Shown: positions 10,008-17,703, counted from the stretch's first letter. The stretch: DNA of 22,426 nucleotides from Saccoglossus kowalevskii (GCF_000003605.2 NW_003151266.1:137018-159443); one strand, 5' to 3'. Notes: generated from the letters alone by a model not told the origin. Numbers and translations are program-made.

Positions 10008-10368
10008 GCAATGAACACAATATTTAGTTCATACACGTATGCACTCCTATTTGAGATGCGATGCCAATAGAACAAATACAGTATACACGTAGCAGCAGGT
10101 GGTAGTTCCCAGAAAATAATTATAAAATGTGTTCAAAAATCAATTTGGATATTATGCAAGTTTCATTTATGCATGAATAGTTGTTCTGACATCACAAAAA
10201 ATGCCGCAATAGACAAGGAGTAACCCGTAGAGCATTCTTACTATGATTATAAAAGTCACATCTGGCTGATGTCAACAATTTGAGTTAAAATTATGGAAAT
10301 ATTAAACCCATGCATGAAATGAACACAGCATTTGAGTTAATCTTAGTCACCGAAAAAGTGAATTCAAG
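10008..10368. other. No feature recognised
   Basis: AT-rich sequence between dispersed-repeat copy D and the end-to-end MITE cluster. Confidence 0.4.
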
Positions 10369-10412
10369 TACTGTAAAAACATTTATTTTCACGGACATTG
10401 AATTTCACTAAG
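10369..10412 (+). mobile_element. Truncated left end of a TACTGTAAAA-type MITE
   Basis: TACTGTAAAAACATTTATTT is followed by TCACGGACATTGAATTTCAC and is then cut off by the next element at 10413. It resembles the left arm of the TACTTTATTTT family, and no right arm is present. Confidence 0.4.
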
Positions 10413-10592
10413 TACTGTAAAATCTGTATTAGAAGTCGTGGCTTCTATTAAAATGTTAAAACGCAACAGAGGGGATGCGGCTTCTATTAGAGCATCTACA
10501 CATGATATGGTAAATTTTAGATTCTCAATTATTCAAAATGAATGGGTGCGACTTCTAATAGGGATGTGGCTACTAATACAGATTTCACATTA
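10413..10592 (+). mobile_element. MITE, TACTGTAAAAWNTGTATTAGAAG family, copy 1
   Basis: Left end TACTGTAAAATCTGTATTAG, right end CTAATACAGATTTCACATTA. The motif GGCTTCTATTA and its complement TAATAGAAG recur through the body, giving a foldback structure. It is homologous to 12377-12561. The small open frame at 10438-10623 lies inside it and is not a gene. Confidence 0.7.
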
Positions 10593-10801
10593 CTGTAAAA
10601 TGACTAATATTGACTGGGTTTAAATTTCGCTGATTTACCATTTCAGGCATATTCAGTGGGTTTTAAATTCACGGTTTTATCATTTAAATAATGTGTTCTA
10701 TGCTAAATTCTACATATTAACTGGATTTTAATTTAGCGCATTTTCCAGTCAGCGAAATAAGCAAAATTGAAACCCAGTGAATAATTAATCCTTTTACAGT
10801 A
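10591..10801 (+). mobile_element. MITE, TACTGTAAAATGACTAA family, copy 2
   Basis: Nearly the same length and sequence as the copy at 3089-3300 (GGCATATTCAGTGGGTTTTA, AATGTGTTCTATGCTAA, TAATTTAGCGCATTTTCCAG), ending CCTTTTACAGTA. It abuts the element at 10413-10592, with which it shares the TA. Confidence 0.78.
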
Positions 10802-10820
10802 TTTTGATGTTTTGAGCATA

Positions 10821-10936
10821 TTCACTGGGTTTTAATTTCACAAATTTGTCAAGGAAACAATAAGTTTTATTGTTATTTTACAAGTCCACGTAGATTTTAC
10901 TTATCAGCGAAAATAGTGAAATTAAAATCCAGTGAA
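10821..10936. repeat. Foldback remnant with 20-base arms
   Basis: TTCACTGGGTTTTAATTTCA at 10821-10840 is complementary at 19 of 20 positions to 10917-10936. The arms resemble the subterminal arms of the adjacent TACTGTAAAATGACTAA element, so this is probably a diverged relative that has lost its tips. Confidence 0.55.
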
Positions 10937-10945
10937 CAATTAATG

Positions 10946-11316
10946 AATAGGTGATTTTCCGTACAATTGCGAGATCTCGCAAGATGCATGAAAGACGCAC
11001 GTCAAACGTCTGCTGTAAAAATCGAACGATTTGATTTTCAACTTGAATTAATTTATTTCGTAGCTCACATCGACGGGCCGATCTTCGACAGAGGAATATT
11101 GCTTCCGAATACCCTTACTTAATCGAAATTGCCCATCATGAAATGTGGACAGCACATTATTTAAGCATGGAAATGTCCCCCAAAATACTTTCGCGTTTGT
11201 CGAATCCTACGCGATGTTTGACGCCACTACGACGCTATGACCTTTGTTTGTCCTGTTTTTACGTTCGATTTCACGCATAACGCGTGATTCTCGTAGTGAA
11301 CGGAAAATGGTCTATT
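10946..11316. mobile_element. MITE-like element with TIR AATAGNNNATTTTCCGT
   Basis: AATAGGTGATTTTCCGTAC on the left matches the reverse complement of the right end, AATAGACCATTTTCCGTTC, at 15 of 19 positions. Further in, TTGCGAGATCTCGC and ACGCGTGATTCTCG continue the imperfect complementarity. The 371-bp body is noticeably richer in CpG (CATCGACGGGCCGATCTTCG, CGCGATGTTTGACGCCACTA) than its surroundings and has no long frame. The family is not recognised. Confidence 0.55.
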
Positions 11317-11554
11317 TACAGTATGATAATGTTAACCAATATTTAAAAATTTTGTTTGTATAATTTTTTTTTTAATTGTATTCAAAATGGCTACAATTTT
11401 CCATTGGTTACAGATATGATTAAACATTTCACAGAAAAAAAATGATGTAAAAATTAGTGCATGAAACGGGAGTGGCTCCATCTTTGCCTGTTTGGGCAAT
11501 TTATTCAGCAATCCTGTTCACCATTATAACTCACTTCCCACTGTAAACTTTATT

Positions 11555-11881
11555 CATTCTCTACAAAATCAAACACAACGACAGGAATTTGTTTAAACAA
11601 GGGAACAGGGGCGCAGCACCCTCATGCCATGGTCATGCCCCTCCCCCTTTACCCTGGGGAGCAGATCCTCTGGCATCCCCATACAATTCTGATTGACAGG
11701 GATCACATGTGGCCACAGTCTTTAACTGTGACCTGTCTGATAGTAATTTTGGCCCAAATGAAGCCATAGAATGCTCCATTTTAACTTAGAATTATCAAAA
11801 ACTCCACACCCTATATCCCCCACTTGGTGGAACCGCTGTATTGCAGTGCTTCCTGCATTCTCTACAAAATCAAACACAGCG
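11555..11881 (+). repeat. 26-base direct repeat, 301 bases apart
   Basis: CATTCTCTACAAAATCAAAC followed by ACARCG occurs at 11555-11580 and 11856-11881, matching at 25 of 26 positions. Between them GGGAACAGGGGCGCAGCACC (from 11604) resembles the start of the hAT-like MITE at 848, suggesting an insertion or a local duplication. No gene is seen. Confidence 0.45.
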
Positions 11882-12376
11882 GTGCATATGCTCCAGTGCA
11901 TTTCCATGCTAAATGTGAAACATAAAATGGAAAATCGAACAAGACGTGGCATGTTTATTTCAGTTGAGCAATGCAAGTGGCATGCCCAATGAAATCATTC
12001 AATTTAACTGGGATCAAAATACTGCCTTTCCTAACATGATCATGGCCATGATCGACTTTGACAAAACCCTGCGATTGAGGGGGGGGGGGTGTCACACATT
12101 TGTGTCTCATACTGTGCACGGAACTTACTGTTGCCATAGATACACTTGATGACACCGTTTATGACAATCCATGTACTGAATAATACGAGGTTATTGCGAG
12201 GATACTGCAAAGTGTGTACTGAGACAGTACAGCAGGAGTATCGACCGACGGTCTATTTCCACTTCTTTTTTACTACAATTCTTTAATTTCGCATAAACAA
12301 TGGAACCAATTTAGCATAACAATGTACACAACAAATGTAACCAACACATTTTAGTGTTATGCAAATTAGCTAATAC
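11882..12376. other. No gene recognised
   Basis: Overlapping open frames on both strands cross this stretch but none has a recognisable domain. It holds the poly-G tract at 12078 and ends in TATGCAAATTAGC beside a MITE. Confidence 0.35.
12078..12088 (+). repeat. Short poly-G tract
   Basis: A run of about 11 G lies within CGATTGAGG...TGTCACAC. The frames that cross it on both strands (11946-12155) are not supported. Confidence 0.6.
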
Positions 12377-12561
12377 TACTGTAAAAAAATGTATTAGAAG
12401 CTGCAGCTTCTATTAAAATAGTATAATACAACAGAGGTGGAGGAGACTTCTATTAGATCATCTACACAAATGAGAAATAGTGAATTTTTGGTTCTCGATT
12501 GTTCAAAAGTTATGGGGTCGACTTCTATTAGGATGTGGGTATTAATACAGTTTTTACAGTA
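12377..12561 (+). mobile_element. MITE, TACTGTAAAAWNTGTATTAGAAG family, copy 2
   Basis: TACTGTAAAAAAATGTATTA at the left and TTAATACAGTTTTTACAGTA at the right form terminal inverted repeats of about 20 bases. The body carries GCTTCTATTAAAATAGTAT and ACTTCTATTAGATCATCTAC, matching the copy at 10413. It is 185 bp, and the TA ends fit a Tc1/mariner-type target site. Confidence 0.75.
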
Positions 12562-12992
12562 CATAATATCAGGGTTTGCGCTAGTTTCTCGGCAAGACGA
12601 GTTTAAATTTGACCCTGGATAAATTTATTAGCAATTGGACCTTATAGCTTGCCTGGAAAACTGGATCCCTCTTCAATAATTGGAGTCCGGGAAGCAAAAT
12701 ATATGGTTAATGCGATCCCTGTGCTATTTTGCTGGGAAGAACACTGTAGGTTTTCGCTTCTCATATAGTCATAATTAGAGTGCTCTACCAGGCAGGGCTG
12801 CAGAATGTTATGTTTACCTGTGGAGAACTCTGTTTTCAATTAGATATGTGTAGCTCATTTGCTGCATTAGTAGCACATGCGTTTTGGGTAAATTACAGAA
12901 TTGTACTTTCTATGGGACATAAAAAACTATATTTCTATAGTGAAACAGCAGATTTCTCCGCAGGATACAAACAGCATGGCAGCAGAACCACT
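12562..12992. other. No gene recognised; possible hAT-like ends
   Basis: CAGGGTTTGCGCTAG at 12570 resembles the start of hAT-type elements, and a CAGTGTTCTTCCCAG end lies inverted near 12746. No second matching end completes an element. Confidence 0.3.
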
Positions 12993-13161
12993 AGTGTTCT
13001 CCCCAGGGCATTATAGAGTATGGGTTCCCAACTGTTCAATTTTGAATCAACAATTGAGTTAATTAATCATTACAATGAATACAATAGAGATGATTAATTA
13101 ACATATTATATTGTTATGCAAATTACCCGATACTCTATGCAGTTTTTCTGGGGAGAGCACT
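12993..13161. mobile_element. Foldback element with ends AGTGYTCTCCCCAG
   Basis: AGTGTTCTCCCCAG, then CATTATAGAGTATGGG (12993-13024), is the inverted counterpart of 13126-13161, which reads AGTGCTCTCCCCAG, then TGCATAGAGTATCGGG on the minus strand. A third related end, CAGTGTTCTTCCCAGCAAAA, lies on the minus strand at about 12746-12727. No clear target duplication was found. The frames at 12642-13016 overlap these ends and are not considered genes. Confidence 0.5.
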
Positions 13162-13172
13162 GCTCTACCACA

Positions 13173-13212
13173 GTGCTCTGTTTTACCACCACACTGGTCT
13201 GACACCATCACA
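13173..13212 (-). repeat. Single diverged minisatellite unit, inverted
   Basis: Read on the minus strand this 40-base stretch matches the 5171-6294 unit at 34 of 40 positions, including an uninterrupted TGTCAGACCAGTGTGGTGGT. It stands alone, with no tandem neighbours. Confidence 0.75.
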
Positions 13213-13299
13213 GTCATTATTCAGACTGCCACAGCACCATTTCCGCTGTTCCATTCGCTGATTTTCTTAAGTTGCTGAAAAACTTAAAACTTATGTGTG

Positions 13300-13511
13300 T
13301 ACTGTGGAGTAATTTATTTTCGCTGGAAATAATTTTCGCTGAAAAGGCTTTTGGGGCGTTTTGTATGGAATTTATTTTCACTGATTTTTGATGAGTTAAA
13401 TGTGAAATATAGGAAAAAAAGTATATTCGCTGGATTTTATTTTCACAGAATCATCCCTTCAGCGAAAATAGCGAAAATAAATTCCAAGCGAAAATAAAGT
13501 ATTCTACAGTA
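13300..13511 (+). mobile_element. MITE, TACTGTAAAATACTTTATTTT family, copy 7
   Basis: Left end TACTGTGGAGTAATTTATTT and right end AATAAAGTATTCTACAGTA. The interior appears complete: GCGTTTTGTATGGAATTTAT, GATTTTTGATGAGTTAAATG, GTATATTCGCTGGATTTTAT and ATCATCCCTTCAGCGAAAAT. At 212 bp it is one of the two longest copies here. Confidence 0.8.
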
Positions 13512-13756
13512 TTTGTAACACTCGTGAAGCAAAAAAAACAGTTTTGTTTGTCAAAAATTGGATGCGTTGTATAATTGAGTAATCTTGATTAATTGGATTA
13601 ATTATGCAAATGAGTATGTAAATTTTTACTACCACATTGATTAAAGTTTCTGTAGTGAACACGGATTTTGTATATAATGAATTTTTGGTTTGTACAAGTT
13701 TTTATTGGAGATGTGCTTCTGAAAAAGCAAATATGATATAAACAGTGTAGCTGTAA

Positions 13757-13952
13757 TACTGTAGAATACTTTATTTTAGTTGAAATTAATTTTTGCTGAA
13801 AAGACTTTTTGGGTGTTTTGTATGGAATTTATTTTCATAGATTTTTGATGAGTTGAATATAGAATATAGGACAAAAGGTATATTCACTGAATCATTCCTT
13901 CAGTGAAAATAGCAAAAATAAATTCCAAGTGAAAATAAAGTATTTTACAGTA
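13757..13952 (+). mobile_element. MITE, TACTGTAAAATACTTTATTTT family, copy 8
   Basis: Left end TACTGTAGAATACTTTATTT and right end AAATAAAGTATTTTACAGTA, in the same orientation as copy 7 and only 245 bases from it. The interior is conserved but has lost part of the GCTGGATTTTATTTTC segment. Confidence 0.8.
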
Positions 13953-14175
13953 TATCTCTCAAGATTTATGGGTTAGTTAGCCCCCACAATCTAAAATATG
14001 ACAGGTTATCTACAGTACAGCATTGCCCTTATTGTCAGCATTTCTGGCTAAACAGATAAGTGTTAACCACATTTAAAAACAGGACACCAGAGTCATGTTT
14101 TGGTCTGCATAGACTATATTGAGTGGTCTTTCTGTCTGGAGGAAAACACATTCAAAAAATTACTAATAATGTAAC

Positions 14176-14550
14176 CAGGGGTTTTCTAAACTGGGGAACA
14201 GAGGCGCAGCTCTGATACTCTTGCTTGGCGCCTTCTTACCGAACTGCCGATTGAACTTTCAAGTTACAAATATATTTCTTGAGGCGCGCACTTCCCTGCT
14301 GTCATACAATATGAAATCTTTCTCAAATATATTTTTCTCCGTGAAAACTTCCCAGCAACACCAGCTGACAATGTGTCTGGACACCAAATACACTAAAGTT
14401 ACTCAAAAAACAATTCAATGGTGATAGATACACCGTTAAAACGGCGCAGAAACCTTACGATACATTCCACTCATCCTCCACCTACTTGGTCGCTCCGCTC
14501 CCTCGCCTGTGTGTGCTCGCTCATGTTTCTTTTTTCAAGAAAACCCCCTG
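14176..14550 (+). mobile_element. hAT-like MITE, CAGGGGTTTTCT family, copy 2
   Basis: CAGGGGTTTTCTAAACTGGG at the left and CAAGAAAACCCCCTG at the right form inverted termini. The flanks carry an exact 7-base direct repeat, ATGTAAC (14169-14175 and 14551-14557). CAGGG-type ends with a short host duplication are typical of hAT elements, whose duplication is normally 8 bases; the eighth base here would be a mismatch. It is longer than copy 1 by about 87 bases, near 14213-14290. It has no transposase. Confidence 0.78.
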
Positions 14551-14558
14551 ATGTAACT

Positions 14559-14676
14559 AAGGGTTAGTGAAAAGCTTAGATTTTGGTGACTTATGAAAGC
14601 CTTGTGGGAGCCCAGAACATGGCGAAGGGTTAGTGGAAGGCCAGATTTAGGTAACTGGTGAAAGGCTGGTGGTGTC
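14559..14676 (+). repeat. Two-unit tandem repeat, 66-base period
   Basis: AAGGGTTAGTGRAARGCYNAGATTT followed by GTGAAAG and TGGTGG-type sequence occurs from 14559 and again from 14625. It starts two bases after the target duplication of the hAT-like MITE. Confidence 0.55.
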
Positions 14677-14949
14677 AGTGACTTTCACAAAATGTTGTCT
14701 TTAAAAATGCCATAAAACAGTTTACAGAATCAATGGGAGTCATTATCAGAGGCAGTGATGTAGAGGGGATTTTAAAAATTGGTTTCCATGTAAAGAAGCT
14801 CAGGTTCACATTTTCCATTTTTTTTTTGATTACATACAAAATTTTGTGTAAGTTGGTCTATTTTATTTTATTTTATTTTATGCAAATTAGCCATTTCCAC
14901 ATCCCAAAGAGAAACTTGTTTATTTCCTTCGACGATCAGAATATGACCA

Positions 14950-15207
14950 TAAGGAATGGACCATTATAAATTCTGTGGGGGGGGGGGGATGGCAGAATTG
15001 AAAAAAAAAATTGCAGAGAAAAATATTATGTAAAAAAAATCCTGCAGGAATCAATAACAGAAAAAAAAATCTGCATGCCTATTTCCTACCCCCTAGGGAA
15101 AAGTATTACACACAGAAAATAAACTTGGCACAAAATCAAGCAAAGGAAACAAATATTTTGCAGTTTTTCGGCCATTGCCACCCCCATAGTTTCTAATGGT
15201 CCATCCC
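14950..15207. mobile_element. MITE with ends GGATGGACCATTA
   Basis: GGAATGGACCATTATAAATT with CTGTGGGGG at the left (14953 on) is the inverted counterpart of the right end, which reads GGGATGGACCATTAGAAACT with ATGGGGG on the minus strand. The interior is A-rich with a 13-base G run beside the left arm and CCACCCCC beside the right. The 61-codon frame at 15011-15196 is low-complexity and not a gene. Confidence 0.65.
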
Positions 15208-15544
15208 TAGAGAAATCAACTATTACATTTTGCTCACCGGACATTTGCTTTTATTTTTTCAAAATGTTCAAATTAATTTTAGAGCTTAAAGTGGGGAGAG
15301 TCGTCACTTGCGCATGCCTCAGATGGCCATAGCGTGTCATTGTTTACAAACAAGCATCAACCCATGAGCCTTTTTTTCTTTTTTTTTAATATTGTTTTTG
15401 TGCCAGGCAACAGTTTTGGACATTGAATGTCACTGTTGTCTCTCCTGACTTTGTCTATTTTGTAAGTGCAAATTGCAAATGCTAGTGCTGACACATAGTG
15501 CATTTTGCCACAGAAGTCATTTCCTGTTTGGGACTACATGACAG
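15208..15544. other. No gene recognised
   Basis: Contains CTTAAAGTGGGGAGAGTCGT at about 15287, loosely like the TTAAAG foldback end, and poly-T runs at 15370-15388. No coding signal was seen. Confidence 0.35.
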
Positions 15545-15829
15545 GGCTGTGCGGCCACCTCCCTAACAAACGGCAATTTGAATGCGCTATCGTGGCGTCA
15601 ACCAGGCTCGGTCGAACACAAGCACCTGCGGACCTTAACCAAGGTTACCCTAAAGTTGCATTCGTTAGTGAATGAATCTCAGCCAGTGGAATTGACCTTC
15701 CCTTTGAGTCTGTGGCACACTCACCCAGGGTAGGGGGTCGACCCTTTCAATGTTCAGCCTATGGTAGGATTTGAACTTGGGTCTACCGATCATGTGTCTG
15801 ATGCGTCAACCACTTTGCTACCAGTGACC
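15545..15829 (-). mobile_element. tRNA-derived SINE
   Basis: On the minus strand the head at 15829-15763 has an A box TAGCAAAGTGGT (11 of 12 to consensus) and a B box AGTTCAAATCC (9 of 11), with starts about 43 bases apart as in a tRNA gene. The arms are too degenerate for a working tRNA. The downstream body (GGGTCGACCCCCTACCCTGG, GCCACAGACTCAAAGGGAAG, CCTTGGTTAAGGTCCGCAGG) is a non-coding SINE-like tail whose 3' end I place roughly at 15545. No target duplication was confirmed. The frame at 15761-15979 is antisense to the head. Confidence 0.6.
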
Positions 15830-16039
15830 GTTTTTTTACCCATAAACCTTTGCATTTTTAGCGTGTGTTGTTATCGTTGCTTGGGACTCAATTCCCGCGC
15901 ATGTGCAGGTGACGACCCTCCCGCTTTAACGTTTTATGTTAAATTTACTTTTTCATACCCAACTATGGCAAATAATTAGACATGTCACATGACGCAAGTT
16001 AAAATTTTGGAAAAAACATTCATAAGCCTTTGAGACAAG

Positions 16040-16243
16040 TACTGTAAAATAATTTATTTTCGCTGGAATTAATTTTCGCTGAAAGGATTATTTGCGCATT
16101 TTGTATGGAATTTATTTTCACTGATTTTTGATGAGTTTAATGTGAAATATAAGAAAAAAAGTATATTCGCTGGATTTTATTTTCACAGAATCATCCCTTC
16201 AGCAAAAAATTAATTCCAAGCGAAAATAAAGTATGCTACAGTA
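16040..16243 (+). mobile_element. MITE, TACTGTAAAATACTTTATTTT family, copy 9
   Basis: Left end TACTGTAAAATAATTTATTT and right end AATAAAGTATGCTACAGTA. The interior matches copy 7 closely (GTATATTCGCTGGATTTTAT, ACAGAATCATCCCTTCAGC). It lies about 730 bases inside the CERS1-like first intron from the donor. Confidence 0.8.
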
Positions 16244-16970
16244 ATTCACTGGAGTGTGCAGCACACTGTGGGAAAAAATAAAATCTCCATCCCATAATTT
16301 GTTACGTTGCTACTAGCAACACCGAAATCGTATTTATCGGCTAACATGCATGGTTAGCCTACTGGAAAACAATCATATTGTCTACATGGACAGACAATGG
16401 GCGATTGTACAAAGTCTCAACGTTTTGAGTGAATTTTGGATAAAGCCATTGTCTCGAAGATTGACTCTAAATTTGATCTGTGACAACAAGCGACACAACA
16501 TGATATAAAATGACAGGAAGATGATCGGAGTGTGACAGATGCAAAGATAACAAAGATGATCGCTGACATGACGTGAACCCACTCAACAATGGAATGATGT
16601 TCGTACGTATTCATCTCACGGACCCTATATCTCAAAACCACATCTAGCGTTCAAGACGATAACAAAAATCGCAAAGTCCATTTTTTTTTACGATAAACAC
16701 CGATTGTTGTGAAACGACAAGTATTGTAAAGTTGTACTGTATAAACAGGCCGGAAAACGGGAAAGGGAGACGTGCAGTAGAAAACAATGACTAAGTGACA
16801 GGAAGTAAAGGCACAAGAGAAAGCCGGCTTCGATGGAAGTGCGTCGATCGTTGGTTAAAAAACGCTGTTTTTTTTACCGATTTCTAATGAAACAACACGT
16901 TTCCAAATAAAACTAACATACAGTGACAGTATTTTTGATTTCAAGAGAATAACATTTTGTAAAAGCGTAC
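16244..16970 (-). other. Proximal part of the CERS1-like first intron, largely repeat-free
   Basis: This begins with the GTACGC donor and shows no repeat copies. It holds the palindrome GTTGCTACTAGCAAC (16306-16320), an X-box-like motif, and an open frame at 16417-16641 discussed under findings. No second ceramide synthase exon was identified here. Confidence 0.5.
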
Positions 16971-17228
16971 CTTGTAAACATTTGATGTCAGACTGGATCG
17001 GAGAATGGTCCACAAAACAGCGAAGCCAAGAATGAGACTGGCATCGAACCACGTGTAATGGCAGTATGTTTTCAACTGTTCATAATAGCTAAACCCTGTT
17101 GGAATATTTGAAACCAGACGCCACTGAACTTCAGCCACTCGTTTTACCATTTCCATGTAGCCTGGAGTCGGTAGTATTCCGGCATCGTCACCGCTGATCG
17201 CAGAATCAACCGAGCTGCCGTCCTCCAT
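16971..17228 (-). CDS. CERS1: First coding exon of a ceramide synthase 1-like gene (partial)
   Basis: This exon encodes the first 86 residues of a probable ceramide synthase, an ER-membrane sphingoid-base N-acyltransferase that makes (dihydro)ceramide from a fatty acyl-CoA. The start ATG has A at -3 and G at +4, and an in-frame TAA lies four codons upstream, which fixes the start. The exon ends AAG/GTACGC, a canonical donor, in phase 0. Residues 22-30 (PGYMEMVKR) match the PSYAQLVQR segment of vertebrate CERS1, and residues 60-78 (WFDASLILGFAVLWTILRS) form the first membrane helix, like the GALGWTALRS segment of human CERS1 and at about the same distance from the start. No Hox-like region is expected in CERS1. 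The catalytic TLC domain with its His pair would be in later exons, absent from this window. Assignment to CERS1 rather than another ceramide synthase rests on this short stretch, compared from memory. Confidence 0.72.
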
Positions 17229-17300
17229 CTTGAAATTTTACGGGAGTGAAGTCGGTCGTGAGAGGGCTCTGTCGGGAAGCGCAGTCCATTCTATATACGG
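17229..17300 (-). promoter_or_regulatory. 5' UTR and candidate core promoter of the CERS1-like gene
   Basis: Upstream of the ATG on the minus strand, TATATAGAA lies at 17297-17289. A start site about 30 bases downstream would fall near 17262, giving a 5' UTR of roughly 35 bases. The stretch between is less AT-rich than the flanks. The ORF that overlaps here in another frame has no support. The TATA-like match could be chance in AT-rich DNA. Confidence 0.35.
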
Positions 17301-17535
17301 GGAGGTAACATATATTTTTGTCAATAAATATGTGAATGTTGTAATATTTATTGAAAATTTGAGTATTTATTTTAGATAAACTTTCTGAATAATTACATTT
17401 ATCAATACATAAATAAACTGACAATACGTATAGCCGAATAATCAATATTGCGTCCCTGTATTTGCAGCCTCTGGTTCCTATGAAAAAGTCGTGCCATCAC
17501 GTCGCCCTACTGTTATTTATTTGAGATTGTTCATT

Positions 17536-17559
17536 TTACGTGACGTAATTTGTGACTCA
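17536..17559. promoter_or_regulatory. CRE-like palindrome and AP-1 motif upstream of the CERS1-like exon
   Basis: TTACGTGACGTAA at 17536-17548 is a perfect palindrome around a central G and contains the CRE-type core TGACGTAA. TGACTCA, the exact AP-1 (TRE) motif, follows at 17553-17559. Both are bZIP-type sites, and they lie about 310-330 bases upstream of the start codon. Use as a promoter element is inferred from motif identity and position only. Confidence 0.35.
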
Positions 17560-17680
17560 TCTTCCAAATCAATAAGGATTTTTTTTCAAATTTGAAATTA
17601 TTATTGGGACATACACGTCAGTAATCGGTTGTAATTTTTGTGCTGGTTCAATCCGAATACTTAACAATGAATCCGAGTAG

Positions 17681-17703
17681 CCCCCCCCCCCCCCCCCCCC
17701 CCC
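17681..17703 (+). repeat. Poly-C tract of 23 bases
   Basis: An unbroken run of 23 C lies about 450 bases upstream of the CERS1-like start. It is the longest homopolymer in the window. The minus-strand frame at 17569-17757 is a poly-Gly artefact of it. Confidence 0.95.

Noticed and set aside
17206-17445. 79-codon minus-strand frame upstream of the CERS1-like start
   Set aside because: It overlaps the exon start in another frame and runs through AT-rich promoter sequence. The CERS1-like frame explains the region better.
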